From assembly GCA_001574975.1 (NCBI GenBank), contig KQ965832.1, positions 119,094 through 183,093 on the forward strand: a stretch of 64,000 nt of DNA, read 5' to 3'. Shown one piece after another: positions 11,232-20,746 of this stretch. The translations under genes and the position numbers were made by a program. Source of the DNA: Gonapodya prolifera JEL478. Lineage: Eukaryota; Monoblepharomycota; Monoblepharidomycetes; Monoblepharidales; Gonapodyaceae. The notes below the pieces were generated by a model. It saw nothing but the letters and a program-made list of their open reading frames with translations. It did not search any database and had not been told where the DNA came from. Numbering within the stretch: position 1 is the first letter of the stretch; each line of letters opens with the position of its first letter.

Positions 11232-14200
11232 TTACGACTTAAACTTAAAAACTCCTAAACCATCCCGATGCTTCTCAAAGAGATGTCTAGCTAATGGTTT
11301 TGTTAAAATGTCTGCAACATTGTCCGTTCCAGGGACATGTTTAACTTCCAACCTCCCAGACTGCACTTTGTCCCTAATCCACATTTCCCTTGTGTCAATG
11401 TGTTTAGTCCTTCCATGAGAGTTGTCCAGTCGGGTCACGACTTTAATCGCTGTCTCGCAGTCAGAAAGAATCAGATGGGGTTCGATTCTTCCAGCAATGT
11501 TGTTGGCGAGGCTCCTCAGGTATGCCACCTGCCTCGCCGCTTCAGTGAGGGCGTAGATCTCAGATTCTGTTGACAATAGTGCTACTAATGTCTGGCGCTT
11601 GCTGGAAAATGAAATTCCAGCACCTGCTAGTTTAAAAACATATCCCGAAGTTGACTTCCTTGAGGGATCATTCTCTGCCCAATCTGCGTCAGAGTACCCT
11701 ACAATCTCCCCCTTAGCGTCCGCCAACAAAACTAGCCCATAATCTGAAGTAGCTTTCATATATGCTAAGATTCTTTTCACTCCCTCCCAATGCCACTCAG
11801 TGTAGTTTTCTTGGAAGCATGAAAAATAGGAGACAGGGAACAAAATGTCAGGTCACGTTCCCTTTGCCAGCCACATTAGGCTTCCGATTGCCTTGCAATA
11901 TGGAATTTCTGCAAGTCTTTTTCTATCTTTGCCTGTCGTCGTTCCGTGATCCAAGTGAAGATCTTTCGCGTCGATCATTGGTGTCCTAGCATTCCTGACT
12001 TCCTCCAGCCCAAACTCCGCCAAAATCTTTTCCGCATATTTTCTTTGAAATAAGACTATCTTATCAGGCTTAAATTGAAGTTCCCATCCAAGAAAAACTT
12101 CTGGAAGTCCAAGTTCCTTCCAATCAAAGTGACGTTCCGCAAGAACCCTTTTAAGCTTCGCCGCTCCACCACTCCCATTTGCTTCCGCNNNNNNNNNNNN
12201 NNNNNNGTGGAAGACAAAAGAGTGTGTACAATCTTTTGAAATAAATAGGCAGTTATCTTTTTCTGCCTTCCTGTATCCCGCGACCTCAAGACACTCCGTC
12301 AATGTCTCGTTCCAGTAGAGAGGGGCTCTAGCTAAACCATACAAAGGCTTAAGTAACTTTACTTTTTGTCCTTCTTTTAACCCGTATTTCTGAAGAATTT
12401 CTTTTGAAATTCTGTTCGGGAGTTGAACAATCACCTGTTCCTGAGGCTTTAGAACCTTCAATTGCAAAAATGCGGAGTCGAAATCTAACTGCTCCACATT
12501 CCACCCATTCAGCACCGCTAATCCCAGAATTATTCGTAATGATTCTGTGTGAGCAACAGGTGAATAAACATCATCCAGTTCCTTGCTCAGGGTTTGCTGG
12601 TATCCTCTCCCCACAAGTCGTGCCTTATACTTCAAATTTCTGTCCGGTAAACTCTTTTGAGTTAGGACTAAACAAGTTTCTACTGCCTTCTCTCCCATTT
12701 CATCTTTTGAAATCGGCCCGAAGACTTTATACTTTTTCAACTTCTCAAATTCTGTCACAACGGCACCCAAATATTCCGTTGGAATACTTTCGGTGACAAC
12801 ATTCACACTTTCGCCGTTTAAGTCCAAAAATAAACCATAGTCAGTGGGATTTCTCTCCTTTTCAAAGTTGTGACCCGCTTTCGGTTTCCCAGCTCTTTGG
12901 GGCCGCCTTGGGATGACTGTGGTCCCTTTTCCTTTTGCCACATCACCAACTTCCATACTCCCACCGTCATCTCTCCCAACTTCTTCAGCAATTGTGCCAT
13001 TCCTTCCCTTCACGCGCAAAATTCCTCCGCGGGGCACGGGGAGGTCGTCCCCGTCCTCGGAGTTGTCGTCCATGTGACTGGGGGGCTCGTTGTCCTCCTC
13101 ATCCCTTGAGAACTCTTTGCGGAGGTCCTCAACAAGATTCTTGGTTGAGTTGGGATGAAGCTGCGGAAAGGACTTTTGAACGTGAGTTGCTAAATCAAAG
13201 ATTGTGTCACAAGTGCTTCCTCTGAACACCTTCCCAGTATTCCTGTTCAACAGCAAGTACCCGTTCTCGCCAATAGTGTCTGCATATCCCAGCAGAACTA
13301 ACTTTCTCGATTTTGGGTCGAGCTTCCTCCTCTTACCATCGTGAGTAAGAAGATATGCATCACTTCNGATGATGCGAAAGTGACTTACGTCCGGCTTCCG
13401 TCCTGTCCACATCTCTTCTGGCNTCATCCCCTTCTTTGTGTTGAAGGTGCGGTTGCAAACGTAGACGTAGGATCGCATAATGGAGAGCCAGTACTTCTGT
13501 GGAAGGCCGGATGAGGCTAGGAGGGTGTGGGTGCCTTCAGTGATGGTACGTATGAATCGTTCCGCAACTCCATTTTGTTCCGGTGTGTCTGTAACTGTCT
13601 TTAATACTTTTACACACCTGTCTTCTCCAGTTTTCCCACAAGCTCCTCTCCCGTGAACTCGCCTGCCTTATTGATTTGGATACTTCCAAGGCACTCCCCG
13701 GATTCCAGTTCCACTGCACTCCGCCATGCAGCAAATGCACGGGATGCACTTGATTTCAAGGCAAGTCCATAGACCCATCCCTCTTCCAAGTAATCGTCCA
13801 CAATTCCGAGATAGTAACAACAGTTCTCCACAGATGTTGTGTTCACCGTTCCAAGGTCCATATGGACCTTTTCGAGCCGTCGCGTCAATCAAGGACCAGG
13901 AGGAGTCCAATTGCTGTGCTGGTAAGTCTGTCTGCCCTTTGCGCAGGCGTTGCAGACTACTGCAATGTCGGGTGGGGCCGTCAGTTTCACCCCTCTAACA
14001 TGTCCGTTTTCTAGAGTCTTCCAGACCCGTTCCAGCAACTGGTGACTGAACCGTTCATGCCAAAGGAGAGCGGGATCTATCGCTGAGGCTGTCTCAGCGA
14101 TGCCGATGAGGAGAGTGTCAGGAGTCTTCCCCAGGTGAGTTGGAAATCCACGAATTCGATAGAGACAAGATTCTGGGATCCGTTTGATGTTGCAAATCCA

Positions 14201-15553
14201 TGCGCCGCTCCTCCTAATCTCCACGTTGTGCCCTTTCCCCAGGATCTCGCAGTCCTGGTTAGCAAAAGACGAGTGGGCCACAACTTTGACATGGAGTTTG
14301 GGGACATGGAGAGAGTTGGTGAGTTTGACGATTCCCGCCGGCTCCCCGTCCTTATCGACTGTTGTAACGCTTAGTGTCCCTACTGCCGCTACTGACAGCT
14401 TGTCCCCTCCCGGAATCTCAACTGAACCAAAGTTTGCTGGCTTCAAGTCTGAGAAATCCCTCTTGTCCCACGACATGGAACGAGTTGCGCCACTGTCCCA
14501 GACCAGCTCGGACGCTGAGCACTTCTGGTGAGCTTTTGCCGAATTGGTGGAGACCGTAAGGCAGAAAACGTGTTCGCCAAGATTAACAGCGTCCTTTACT
14601 TTCTCCTTCCCCTTGCCTCCCCCTCCTTGTCCACGTCCATCGCGCCCACTGCGTCCACCACTCCTCCCATAACCAGACTTTCCACTGCGTTTCTTCTTAG
14701 GACAGTCCTTTGCCATGTGGCCGGTTTCGCCACACTGGTAACGGTTGCTGGTGAAAGTTGTTGACGAGGATGGTTTACGGCCACGTGAGTGCTCTGTCAT
14801 TGTACAGCTCTTTCCAAGACTCTTCCTGTCTGATTCCTGCTCGTTCCTTTCCAGCTGCTGCTCTCGCTCCAACAGGCGTGACCTCAAGATATCAAAGGTG
14901 AGATCCTTTCGCGCCATCATCTCCAGAATAATGTCCATTTTGCCATCGTAGGTGTTTGGCAAACCTGACCCAACCCACTTCACAAGCTCTTCCACACGGT
15001 AAGTCCTTCCTTCAGCAGAGCATAGTTGTCTAACCATGCTGTCGACGTCTGACAGGAACACAAGGACTTTCTCGCCGTCAAGCAGCCTCCGACCAAGGAG
15101 CTGCTTGTGGAGAGTAATGACTTGACTGGTGACGTTTGGGTGGAACGATTCGAGGATGCGCGAGTACATGAGTGCTGAGGTACGTTGGCAAGCGTTGGTG
15201 GGAAGAACCGAGCGAATACTAGTGGCAATTTCTGAGTCGATTGCAGCTAGTAACAAGATTTGTCCCAACAGATCCTTGTCCTGCCACTTCCTAGCTTCAG
15301 TTGCCTCTGTTGCTGTTGCCGAGGCTGGCGCCACCGCCGGGAGTACTCCTCCACCTGCGGTTAGGGCCAAACCTGGATCCGGAGTTGAAATTGGAGCCGT
15401 CAAAGGTAAGTTGTCGTCTGGCCTTTTCAGACCTCCCATCATAACGTCATATACTCCTTGCTGTAGTGCAAACGTTTCCATCTGCATGATCCAGGTGTCA
15501 AGGTCCGAGTCCCGCTGAAGACGAGATCCAGGGAAGCGATAGTTCTCGGGCAT
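11232..15553 (-). pseudogene. Copia gag-pol polyprotein, broken
   Basis: Read right to left. Gag starts at 15553 (MPENYRFPGS) and carries a CCHC knuckle (CGETGHMAKDC). Protease has WDSGATRSM. The GAG-pre-integrase HH-CC region (LLWHERFSHQ, CNACAKGRQ) runs to 13889, where the frame shifts. Integrase continues at 13888-13610 and shifts again before TPEQNGVAERF. Reverse transcriptase shows KARLVGRGYQQ, NGWNVEQLDFDSAFLQ and LLKPLYGL; its YVDD box falls in the N gap at 12189-12206. RNase H has YSDADWAENDPSRKSTSGY and ends DILTKPL at about 11290, after another shift near 11850. The second integrase Asp appears replaced: the usual SDNAGEF reads INKAGEF. Some shifts may be assembly errors. Confidence 0.9.
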
Positions 15554-15598
15554 GACAAGGTGAGTTGTGAATGCTCAGAGAGTCTAACACTGTAAACG

Positions 15599-15805
15599 TG
15601 TTGAATCTAGCGTACGCAGACCTTTGTCATAGTCGTAGATGACTTATCTTGTAGTACGAAATATGTTCTGTTATCTCGCTTATCATAGTTTTCCAGTATA
15701 TTTATAGTCCGCTTGAGTCACTACTGAGTCCGACGTATCCAATGCAAATGAATCACCCAACGCCCTGCCATGTCAGACGCCCATGCAACGAACGTCTAAT
15801 CTGAT
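15599..15805 (-). repeat. Copia 5' LTR
   Basis: Same 207-bp sequence as the left copy, with about seven differences. The inner side (15554-15598) is the short leader before gag and would hold the primer-binding site; in element orientation it starts CGTTTACAGTG, which I do not match to a specific tRNA. Confidence 0.9.
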
Positions 15806-15950
15806 CCGTTAGGTTTGTCACAGTCGCCAAGTTGCATCATCCAACAGGTACTACTCACAAATGATTTTGGAATAATATGCTCGACTCAGTGAGGGAATTT
15901 ATTTTCCATATTCAAGTTTTTCTGGAAAATATCCAACAAGCCCCCACTTG

Positions 15951-18189
15951 TACAGCTGTACAAACAATTAAGTTTCATACTGTAAACAATCTAAGCTGTT
16001 GCTCGGGCCAGATTCTCCGAGGTACTGGGCGGCTGGTGCGCCCGAAAGCCACGTACAAAGTTCACTGGTCTTTGTCCGTGCTCTTGCTGGTACAGTCCCA
16101 CGCCTCTGATGTTCAGAGCTGCATTGACATCCCGGTTCCAACAAACGCCACACCGATCACATTTCTTTCTTCGATACCACGCTCCTCTTCCGTTCCCCAT
16201 CATGCTTGGTGTTCCTGCATGAAAGCATTTGTTGCACTCCAAAGACGTGCGATCCTCTTCGACATGAATCAGAGCGGTCACGTATTGGTTTTGTTGGAGT
16301 ATTTTAACAAGTTGCTTCAGAGGCATAGACATCCCTGATACATTGGCATTCTCAATCACTGAGAGGTCTCCGACCATGACAACAATGGGCGGAATCGTTT
16401 TCCGTCGAGTCATCCTTCTCCTCTCTCGTTTGCCATGCAGATTCATGGGGTGCTTTACTGCAGGCAAGTCGTCTCCCTTTACTGTTCGCTGTCCAAGAAC
16501 GGCAACGCGGCGCGCGAATCGATGAAGAGTTCGATTCTTGCCGTTTCGAACTTTCCACCGTTGCCTACGTGATGGGGACATTGTATAGAGATCGATTAAT
16601 TGCTTTCCGTGCTGCGCTATTGCGTCCAATCGTTGAAGAGCATTTGCCACGTCAGTTGTCTTAGCCGTTGGAAGACTGTTCTCCAGTTAGTGGATGCCGG
16701 AGTCGCGCTTGTAGTCTTCCATTTTCTTCCGCCCCTTAGAGACGCCAGACAAATGAAAGAACTCGTTGCGCGAGAGGCCAAACTGGTACGACGGTCGTAC
16801 GCCCTTCTCATGCGCAGGACCACCGGCGCAACATGCTGTCTGTTTGTTCGGATCCAATCCAATGTAAACAGTGTCGGGATAAGCGCGCATGTCAGATTGA
16901 GGCGTGCTTTCTTCAATCCTTGCACGTTTGATGGGCACTCTCTTCTTGAAATGGATTGTCACTTGCAGTCCATTCGTCATGACGGTTCCTGAAGAAATCC
17001 TAATTGGCAGTTTCCAGCGCGTCTACTCCAAACATATCCTTGATAGGGATGCGTGGCCACTTGAATCTGCTCGCCAATCCATCCAGGCCTCTTTGATGGA
17101 ATATAACAAAGCGCTGTTGAAATCCATAGAGAGGTGCTAGCGTGTATTGCTTTGGTGGTCTGCAAACGTCTACGGGTAGGGCCTCAAGTTGTGAGAGGAG
17201 GTAGCGATGCAGCGGAAGGTAGTGCGTGTACTTCTTTGCGTAGCTTCGCATCCTGGTGTACGGGTCAACAACCGACAGTGGGTTGATTAAGACAATGTGG
17301 TCAAGAACAAATTCGTCAGCGTATTGTTTGTAGTCTGCATGGAGTCCTTCGCCTGCGTACTCCTGAACGTTGCAATCAAATTGACAAAGGGCGTAGCCCC
17401 ATAGCTTGGCTTCGTCTGACTTGGTGATCTCAGGAAATGTGAGTCGTGCGAGGAACTTGAAGTAGGAGGCGAGGCGCTTATGAAGGTAGATGATGACATG
17501 GTTCTGGAGGTTTGTTTGGTACTCCTTTAGCATGTACTCCAAAGGATTGGTGAGGCCTTGGCAGGAAGGAAAGTGTTCATGTGGCAAGCGATTTCGAAAG
17601 TGTGTAATGACGGTGTTCCTGATTGCTTCTGCATGGTTGGATGGCGAAGGTAGAGGGTCCAGTGTCGCATTCCCGCGTCCGCGATGAGTGATGAGATGCA
17701 CGATGCTGGACAAGTACGAATGAGTGACGTCGATGAAATCAGAGTCGCGGAGGTGGACAAAGATGACATTGACGATCTCAGAGAGGTATTTGCCGATAAG
17801 AGTGACATCGTTTACAACAGTGTCAATGGACGATATGAATCGGTCATGGTGACAAACGGACTTCAATGAGAGCGCAACGCTGGAAGTTGAAATCTGGATA
17901 TCTGTATCAGGCTCTCCGTCAGCAGTACGTTTGAGAGCTGCTCGCGCAGCGTTTGCCGTCTTTGGTTTGTAGGATTTGCACTTCTTAGAGGAGCTACTGC
18001 TGTGATCGGAGCCGCTGCAAGTCGGGCATGCAACGGCTCCTTCGGGCATTCGCGCGTTCAAACCGCACGAGGATTTGAGTGATAAATTGTGTTGGAAATT
18101 TATTTTTGCAAAATTCTCGCCTTTTATGTCTTTGGACCGTGCACTGACACTCATTTAACCTACACGGTTAGTGTATTTGTACGACAATA
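15951..18189 (-). mobile_element. Fanzor-type element (eukaryotic TnpB-like RNA-guided nuclease transposon)
   Basis: A 2.24-kb element whose limits I set by comparing it with the short derivative at 19114-19628, which shares both ends. The ends form an imperfect ~16-bp inverted repeat: TACAGCTGTACAAACA at the left and, read inward, TATTGTCGTACAAATA at the right (11 of 16 match, with GTACAAA shared). It carries one broken gene and no second transposase gene. The conserved ~60 bp after the stop codon, up to the left end, is where Fanzor elements encode their guide (omega) RNA scaffold; that role is inferred here. The right end cuts into the F-box/ankyrin ORF. Limits may be off by a few bases. 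Confidence 0.8.
15991..18154 (-). pseudogene. Fanzor nuclease, ORF broken by one frameshift and one stop
   Basis: The N-terminal section (from ATG at 18154, MSVSARSKDIKG) runs 384 codons with a CPTC zinc-like motif and a helical region (QNHVIIYLHKRLASYFKFL). It ends at a stop at 17000-17002, where a one-base shift leads into LPIRISSGTVMTNGLQVTIHF. The RuvC-like nuclease then shows its first Asp in YIGLDPNKQT, an in-frame TAA at 16687-16689, a later acidic site in VVMVGDLSVIEN or VEEDRTSLEC, the zinc finger CNKC...CDRCGVC, and the last Asp in NRDVNAALNI. These are hallmarks of TnpB/Fanzor, which cut DNA using a guide RNA from their own 3' end. All catalytic motifs survive, so the decay looks recent or may be sequence error; a spliced form is possible but no convincing intron is seen at either break. 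Confidence 0.85.
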
Positions 18190-18704
18190 GTAACCCTAGC
18201 GCTAGGGCGCTGCTCGAGTAAAGTGCGAGCGACATCTGCGTGACCGTGAAGGCAGGCCCAGCGCAGTGGTTCGTCGTCCGGGGGCAATTCGCCATTGCAG
18301 TGATCGATGAGAGTCTTGACGACGTGAAGATGGCCCTTCATCGCTGCCCAGCGCAACGCGTACTTGAAGCAGTTGTCGGGTGTGTGGCAGTCAAGCAAGG
18401 TTTCCAGGACGTGAGCGTGACCAGCGAAGGTTGCTAGCATGAGCGCCTTGCACGCTGCGACGTCGCCGCGCGGGGTGCGTGCCAGGAGCTTCAAGACGAC
18501 GTTCCTTGCGCCCCTTTGAGACTCTGCCTGCAGAGCAGCGCCTACGGATGAATAGTGCGCGATTGCGCGGATGGCGCAGGCAGATGCGCATGCGTTGCTG
18601 CGGTATTTGCGGTTGAGGACGCCGAGGCCGAGTCTGTTTGGCAAGCGAATGTCGATTTCGCGTATGAGCTCGCGGGGAAGGTCGTTCAGCCTGAATGAGT
18701 TCAT
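18168..18704 (-). pseudogene. F-box/ankyrin-repeat gene, 3' end cut by the Fanzor element
   Basis: 178 codons from ATG at 18704. The N-terminus (LNDLPRELIREIDIRLPNRLG) looks like an F-box, which would recruit an SCF ubiquitin ligase. From about residue 75 come ankyrin repeats: ALMLATFAGHAHVLETLLD, ALRWAAMKGHLHVVKTLID and RWACLHGHADVARTLLEQ. The last ~7 codons and stop lie inside the Fanzor end (up to 18189), so the original C-terminus with further repeats has been removed. F-box/ankyrin genes are abundant in large DNA viruses and rare in this arrangement in fungi; that is family knowledge, not proof of origin. Upstream it shares the TAAACGCCTT motif with other island genes. Confidence 0.75.
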
Positions 18705-19113
18705 TTGACCTCAAAGATTGTAACTTTGGTGCGATAAAAAAATGTTTTACGGTTTTAAACGCCTTGGGTACAAGGAGCGGGACCGCAGGGGAGGTGCGGG
18801 GAAATGCAATAATTGTAAAACTGTCAACAGTCCGACAACACCGGGGGAAGAAGAGGGCGGGGCTTGAATCCGTCTAGGTGTTAGGGCGAGGGCGAAGAGG
18901 GGAGGGGGAAGACGGGGTGGGACTTGACTTACACGGGGGCGTTTAAAAAACAAACTGGTAGTAGAAATAAAAAACATGTGTTTAAACGCCCCCGCTGCAG
19001 CAAAGCGAGAGGGGGAGGGGGGAGGAATGGTGACCCAACCCAACGAAACAGTGCGGGGGAAGAAGGGGGAAAGAAGAGGAGCGACTTGACTTGCGCGGGG
19101 GCGTTTAAAACAT
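18705..19113. repeat. Island spacer with GGGGGCGTTTAAA motifs and a hairpin
   Basis: No gene. GGGGGCGTTTAAA at 18935-18947 and its exact complement at 18981-18993 form a 13-bp stem with a 33-nt loop. Another copy ends at 19109, against the left end of the Fanzor derivative. The phrase GACTTGACTT precedes both direct copies and recurs at about 19681. GCAGCAAAGCGAGA after the hairpin recurs at about 19775. Confidence 0.6.
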
Positions 19114-19628
19114 TACAGCTATACAAACAATTAAGTTTGATACTGTAAACAGTCTAAGCTGTTGCTCGGGCCAGTTCCTCCGAGTTGTTACTGGGTGACC
19201 ATGCACCCATTTGCTGGTTTGGTTGCGACGCCTCGTCCATTGCGCAAGTTAACACCCGCGTTGGGGTTAGGTTTCACCCTAACCTCCTTGGTCCAGATTA
19301 TATTGCATTGGTCACTTTTCCACCCTTCTCGCCGCCCAGTCATTGTAGTAACCTTTGCACTCCGAAGACGTGCGATCCTTGGTAGGAGCGAACACGGATT
19401 TGTTTTGTTGGAGAAGTGCGGGCAAGCCCGTACTATTAGCAAGCGGGACAACGACATTAGCGTCTCGTTGGGCAGTATGTGAGCCAATGCCGAGATTGTG
19501 TTGCCTGGTGACTCTGGCGGCATATTGACGCTTCGAGTGTCTCGAAGTGTTGGAAAAATAATTTGAAAATTGAAGCCCTTTTAAGTCCACGATCCGTGCA
19601 CTGACACTCACTTATTTGTACGACAATA
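19114..19628 (-). mobile_element. Internally deleted, non-autonomous Fanzor derivative
   Basis: 515 bp sharing both ends with the full element at 15951-18189. The right end has ATTTGTACGACAATA and the start codon context of MSVSAR; the left end has the AACAATTAAGTTT..ACTGTAAAC stretch and the last Fanzor codons (LARATA and stop). The ORF fragment at 19312-19611 begins like the Fanzor N-terminus (MSVSARIVDLKG) and jumps to a sequence matching the C-terminal region (LLQQN, DRTSSEC beside LQQN, DRTSLEC). So about 1.7 kb of the middle is missing. It keeps the region expected to encode the guide RNA, so it could be mobilised in trans by an intact Fanzor elsewhere. Confidence 0.8.
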
Positions 19629-19878
19629 ACTTTCGGATGAAAGAGGAACGGGGGTGAAGTGGGGTGACCTCACGCATCAGAGTGACTTGACTTGCGGGGT
19701 GGGGCGGGGGTCACCCCTAAATCAACGGGTCGAGAAGGAGAGAGGGCGAGACTGCCGGATTCTAAACGCCCTTGTGGCAGCAAAGCGAGACTGAAAAGGG
19801 TTAGGGGTTACCCAAACCCTAGAACACTGATTTTATTATCGCAGTGCGCAATACAATGTCTAAAAGAGGGTTAGGGTT
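19629..19878. other. Spacer with TTAGGG-type motifs
   Basis: No ORF of note. GGGTTAGGGTT at 19868-19878 touches the end of the RG-rich gene, and GGGTTAGGGGTTACCC lies at about 19798. These resemble the fungal telomere unit TTAGGG but are isolated, not arrays. Confidence 0.4.
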
Positions 19879-20430
19879 CTAATCGCTGTCAGCGCCAACG
19901 CTCGCCAAAACGCTGTTCTTTCCGCGCCCACGCCCACGCCCGCGCCCTCTCCCACGCCCTCTGCCGCGCCCAGCGCTAGGGCTCTCGTCGCTAGGGCTTT
20001 CGTTCAGCTCGGTGATTTCACTTAGACCGCTTGCGCCGCTTGGGCTTTCACTTGTAGCGCGGCCGCGCCAACCCCTTGAGCCTCTTCCACGGCCTGTGCC
20101 TCTTCCTCTTCCTCTTCCTCTCGGGCGGGATCCACCTGGTACCATACCTGGCTGGGGCTTGAAGTAGCCGGCCGCGTCGCACTGCTCTATGGGTTGGCGC
20201 GCGTACTCTTCGTAAAACTCCCTGACGGCGGGGTTGCTCATAGTGTTGTCAGGGTCATGCTTGAGACTGACCCGGATCGTACGGGTACCGTCGGAGTGAT
20301 TGTCGATGTCAATGTTCAAATCCTTGCCGGTCAAGGCCACTCCGTCCACTGAATTGTACGGGCTGAGCCGAAAGCCTCCCATCATTCCTCCCATCATTCC
20401 CCCCATCATTGGGTGACCAAGTCCCTGCAT
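19879..20430 (-). CDS. RG-rich hypothetical protein
   Basis: Intact 183-codon ORF without introns, downstream of a clear TATA-type promoter (see 20512-20554). The N-terminus repeats Met-Met-Gly-Gly (MMGGMMGGMMGG). The middle (residues about 25-85) is a compact segment (DLNIDIDNHSDGTRTIRVSL, EFYEEYARQPIEQCD). The C-terminal half has two RG-repeat tracts (RGRGRGRGTGRGRG and a second of about ten RG pairs) separated by a Ser/Pro/Glu-rich spacer. RG/RGG tracts usually bind RNA and promote condensation. I recognise no family for the middle. It is the only island gene that looks unbroken. Confidence 0.6.
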   Translation of the reverse strand: MQGLGHPMMGGMMGGMMGGFRLSPYNSVDGVALTGKDLNIDIDNHSDGTRTIRVSLKHDPDNTMSNPAVREFYEEYARQPIEQCDAAGYFKPQPGMVPGGSRPRGRGRGRGTGRGRGSRGWRGRATSESPSGASGLSEITELNESPSDESPSAGRGRGRGRGRGRGRGRGKNSVLASVGADSD

Positions 20431-20511
20431 CTAGATTATCCTTTGCTCACAAAAAAGTTGGCGCGCTTTCTTTGCGTTCGGGTTACCTAACCCTTGGGTA
20501 GAAAAAGTCGC

Positions 20512-20554
20512 GCGTTTTATACCTCTGTGCCAGAGTTATTTGTACACTGCTCAG
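20512..20554 (-). promoter_or_regulatory. Shared island promoter, copy 1
   Basis: Read on the minus strand: CTGAGCAG, then GTACAAATAA, TGGCACAG and TATAAAACGC in that order, about 80 bp before the ATG of the RG-rich gene. The same four blocks with nearly the same spacing precede the VWA gene at 25742-25782. The TATA-like block is closest to the start codon, as expected for a core promoter. Confidence 0.7.
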
Positions 20555-20746
20555 CCAGCGTCCCTAAAATCGCTTGCACGTTGAACGCCTTCAAGAGTGC
20601 GCGTCACTCTGACGCGTGGAGTCAGTCAGACTTGATTTGCGTTGGGTGTGCAGCGCACTCCGGGAAGAACAAAACTTTTCTTGTAGGTACTGAGTTTGAT
20701 TTTAATAGTTTTTTTTACACGTAACCCTAGGTTCTACGCTAACCCC

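Larger units (their letters stand above)
11004..15805 (-). mobile_element. Ty1/Copia LTR retrotransposon, full length but damaged
   Basis: Two direct 207-bp LTRs bound a minus-strand gag-pol with the Copia order: gag, protease, integrase, reverse transcriptase, RNase H. The LTR copies differ at about seven sites, mostly C/T or G/A changes at CpG. In element orientation the 5' LTR (right side) ends in AACA. I see no matching 5-bp target duplication: the flanks read GGTAC and about CCGTT. Frame breaks, a catalytic change in integrase and a short assembly gap in RT show it cannot act by itself as assembled. It lies directly beside the Fanzor element. Confidence 0.93.

Noticed and set aside
13726-14764. 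Plus-strand ORFs of 60-115 codons inside the Copia region
   Set aside because: They are antisense shadows of gag-pol on the minus strand, which has all the recognisable domains.
19312-19611. Separate small gene starting MSVSARIVD
   Set aside because: It is the fused tips of the Fanzor gene in the internally deleted element, not an independent gene.
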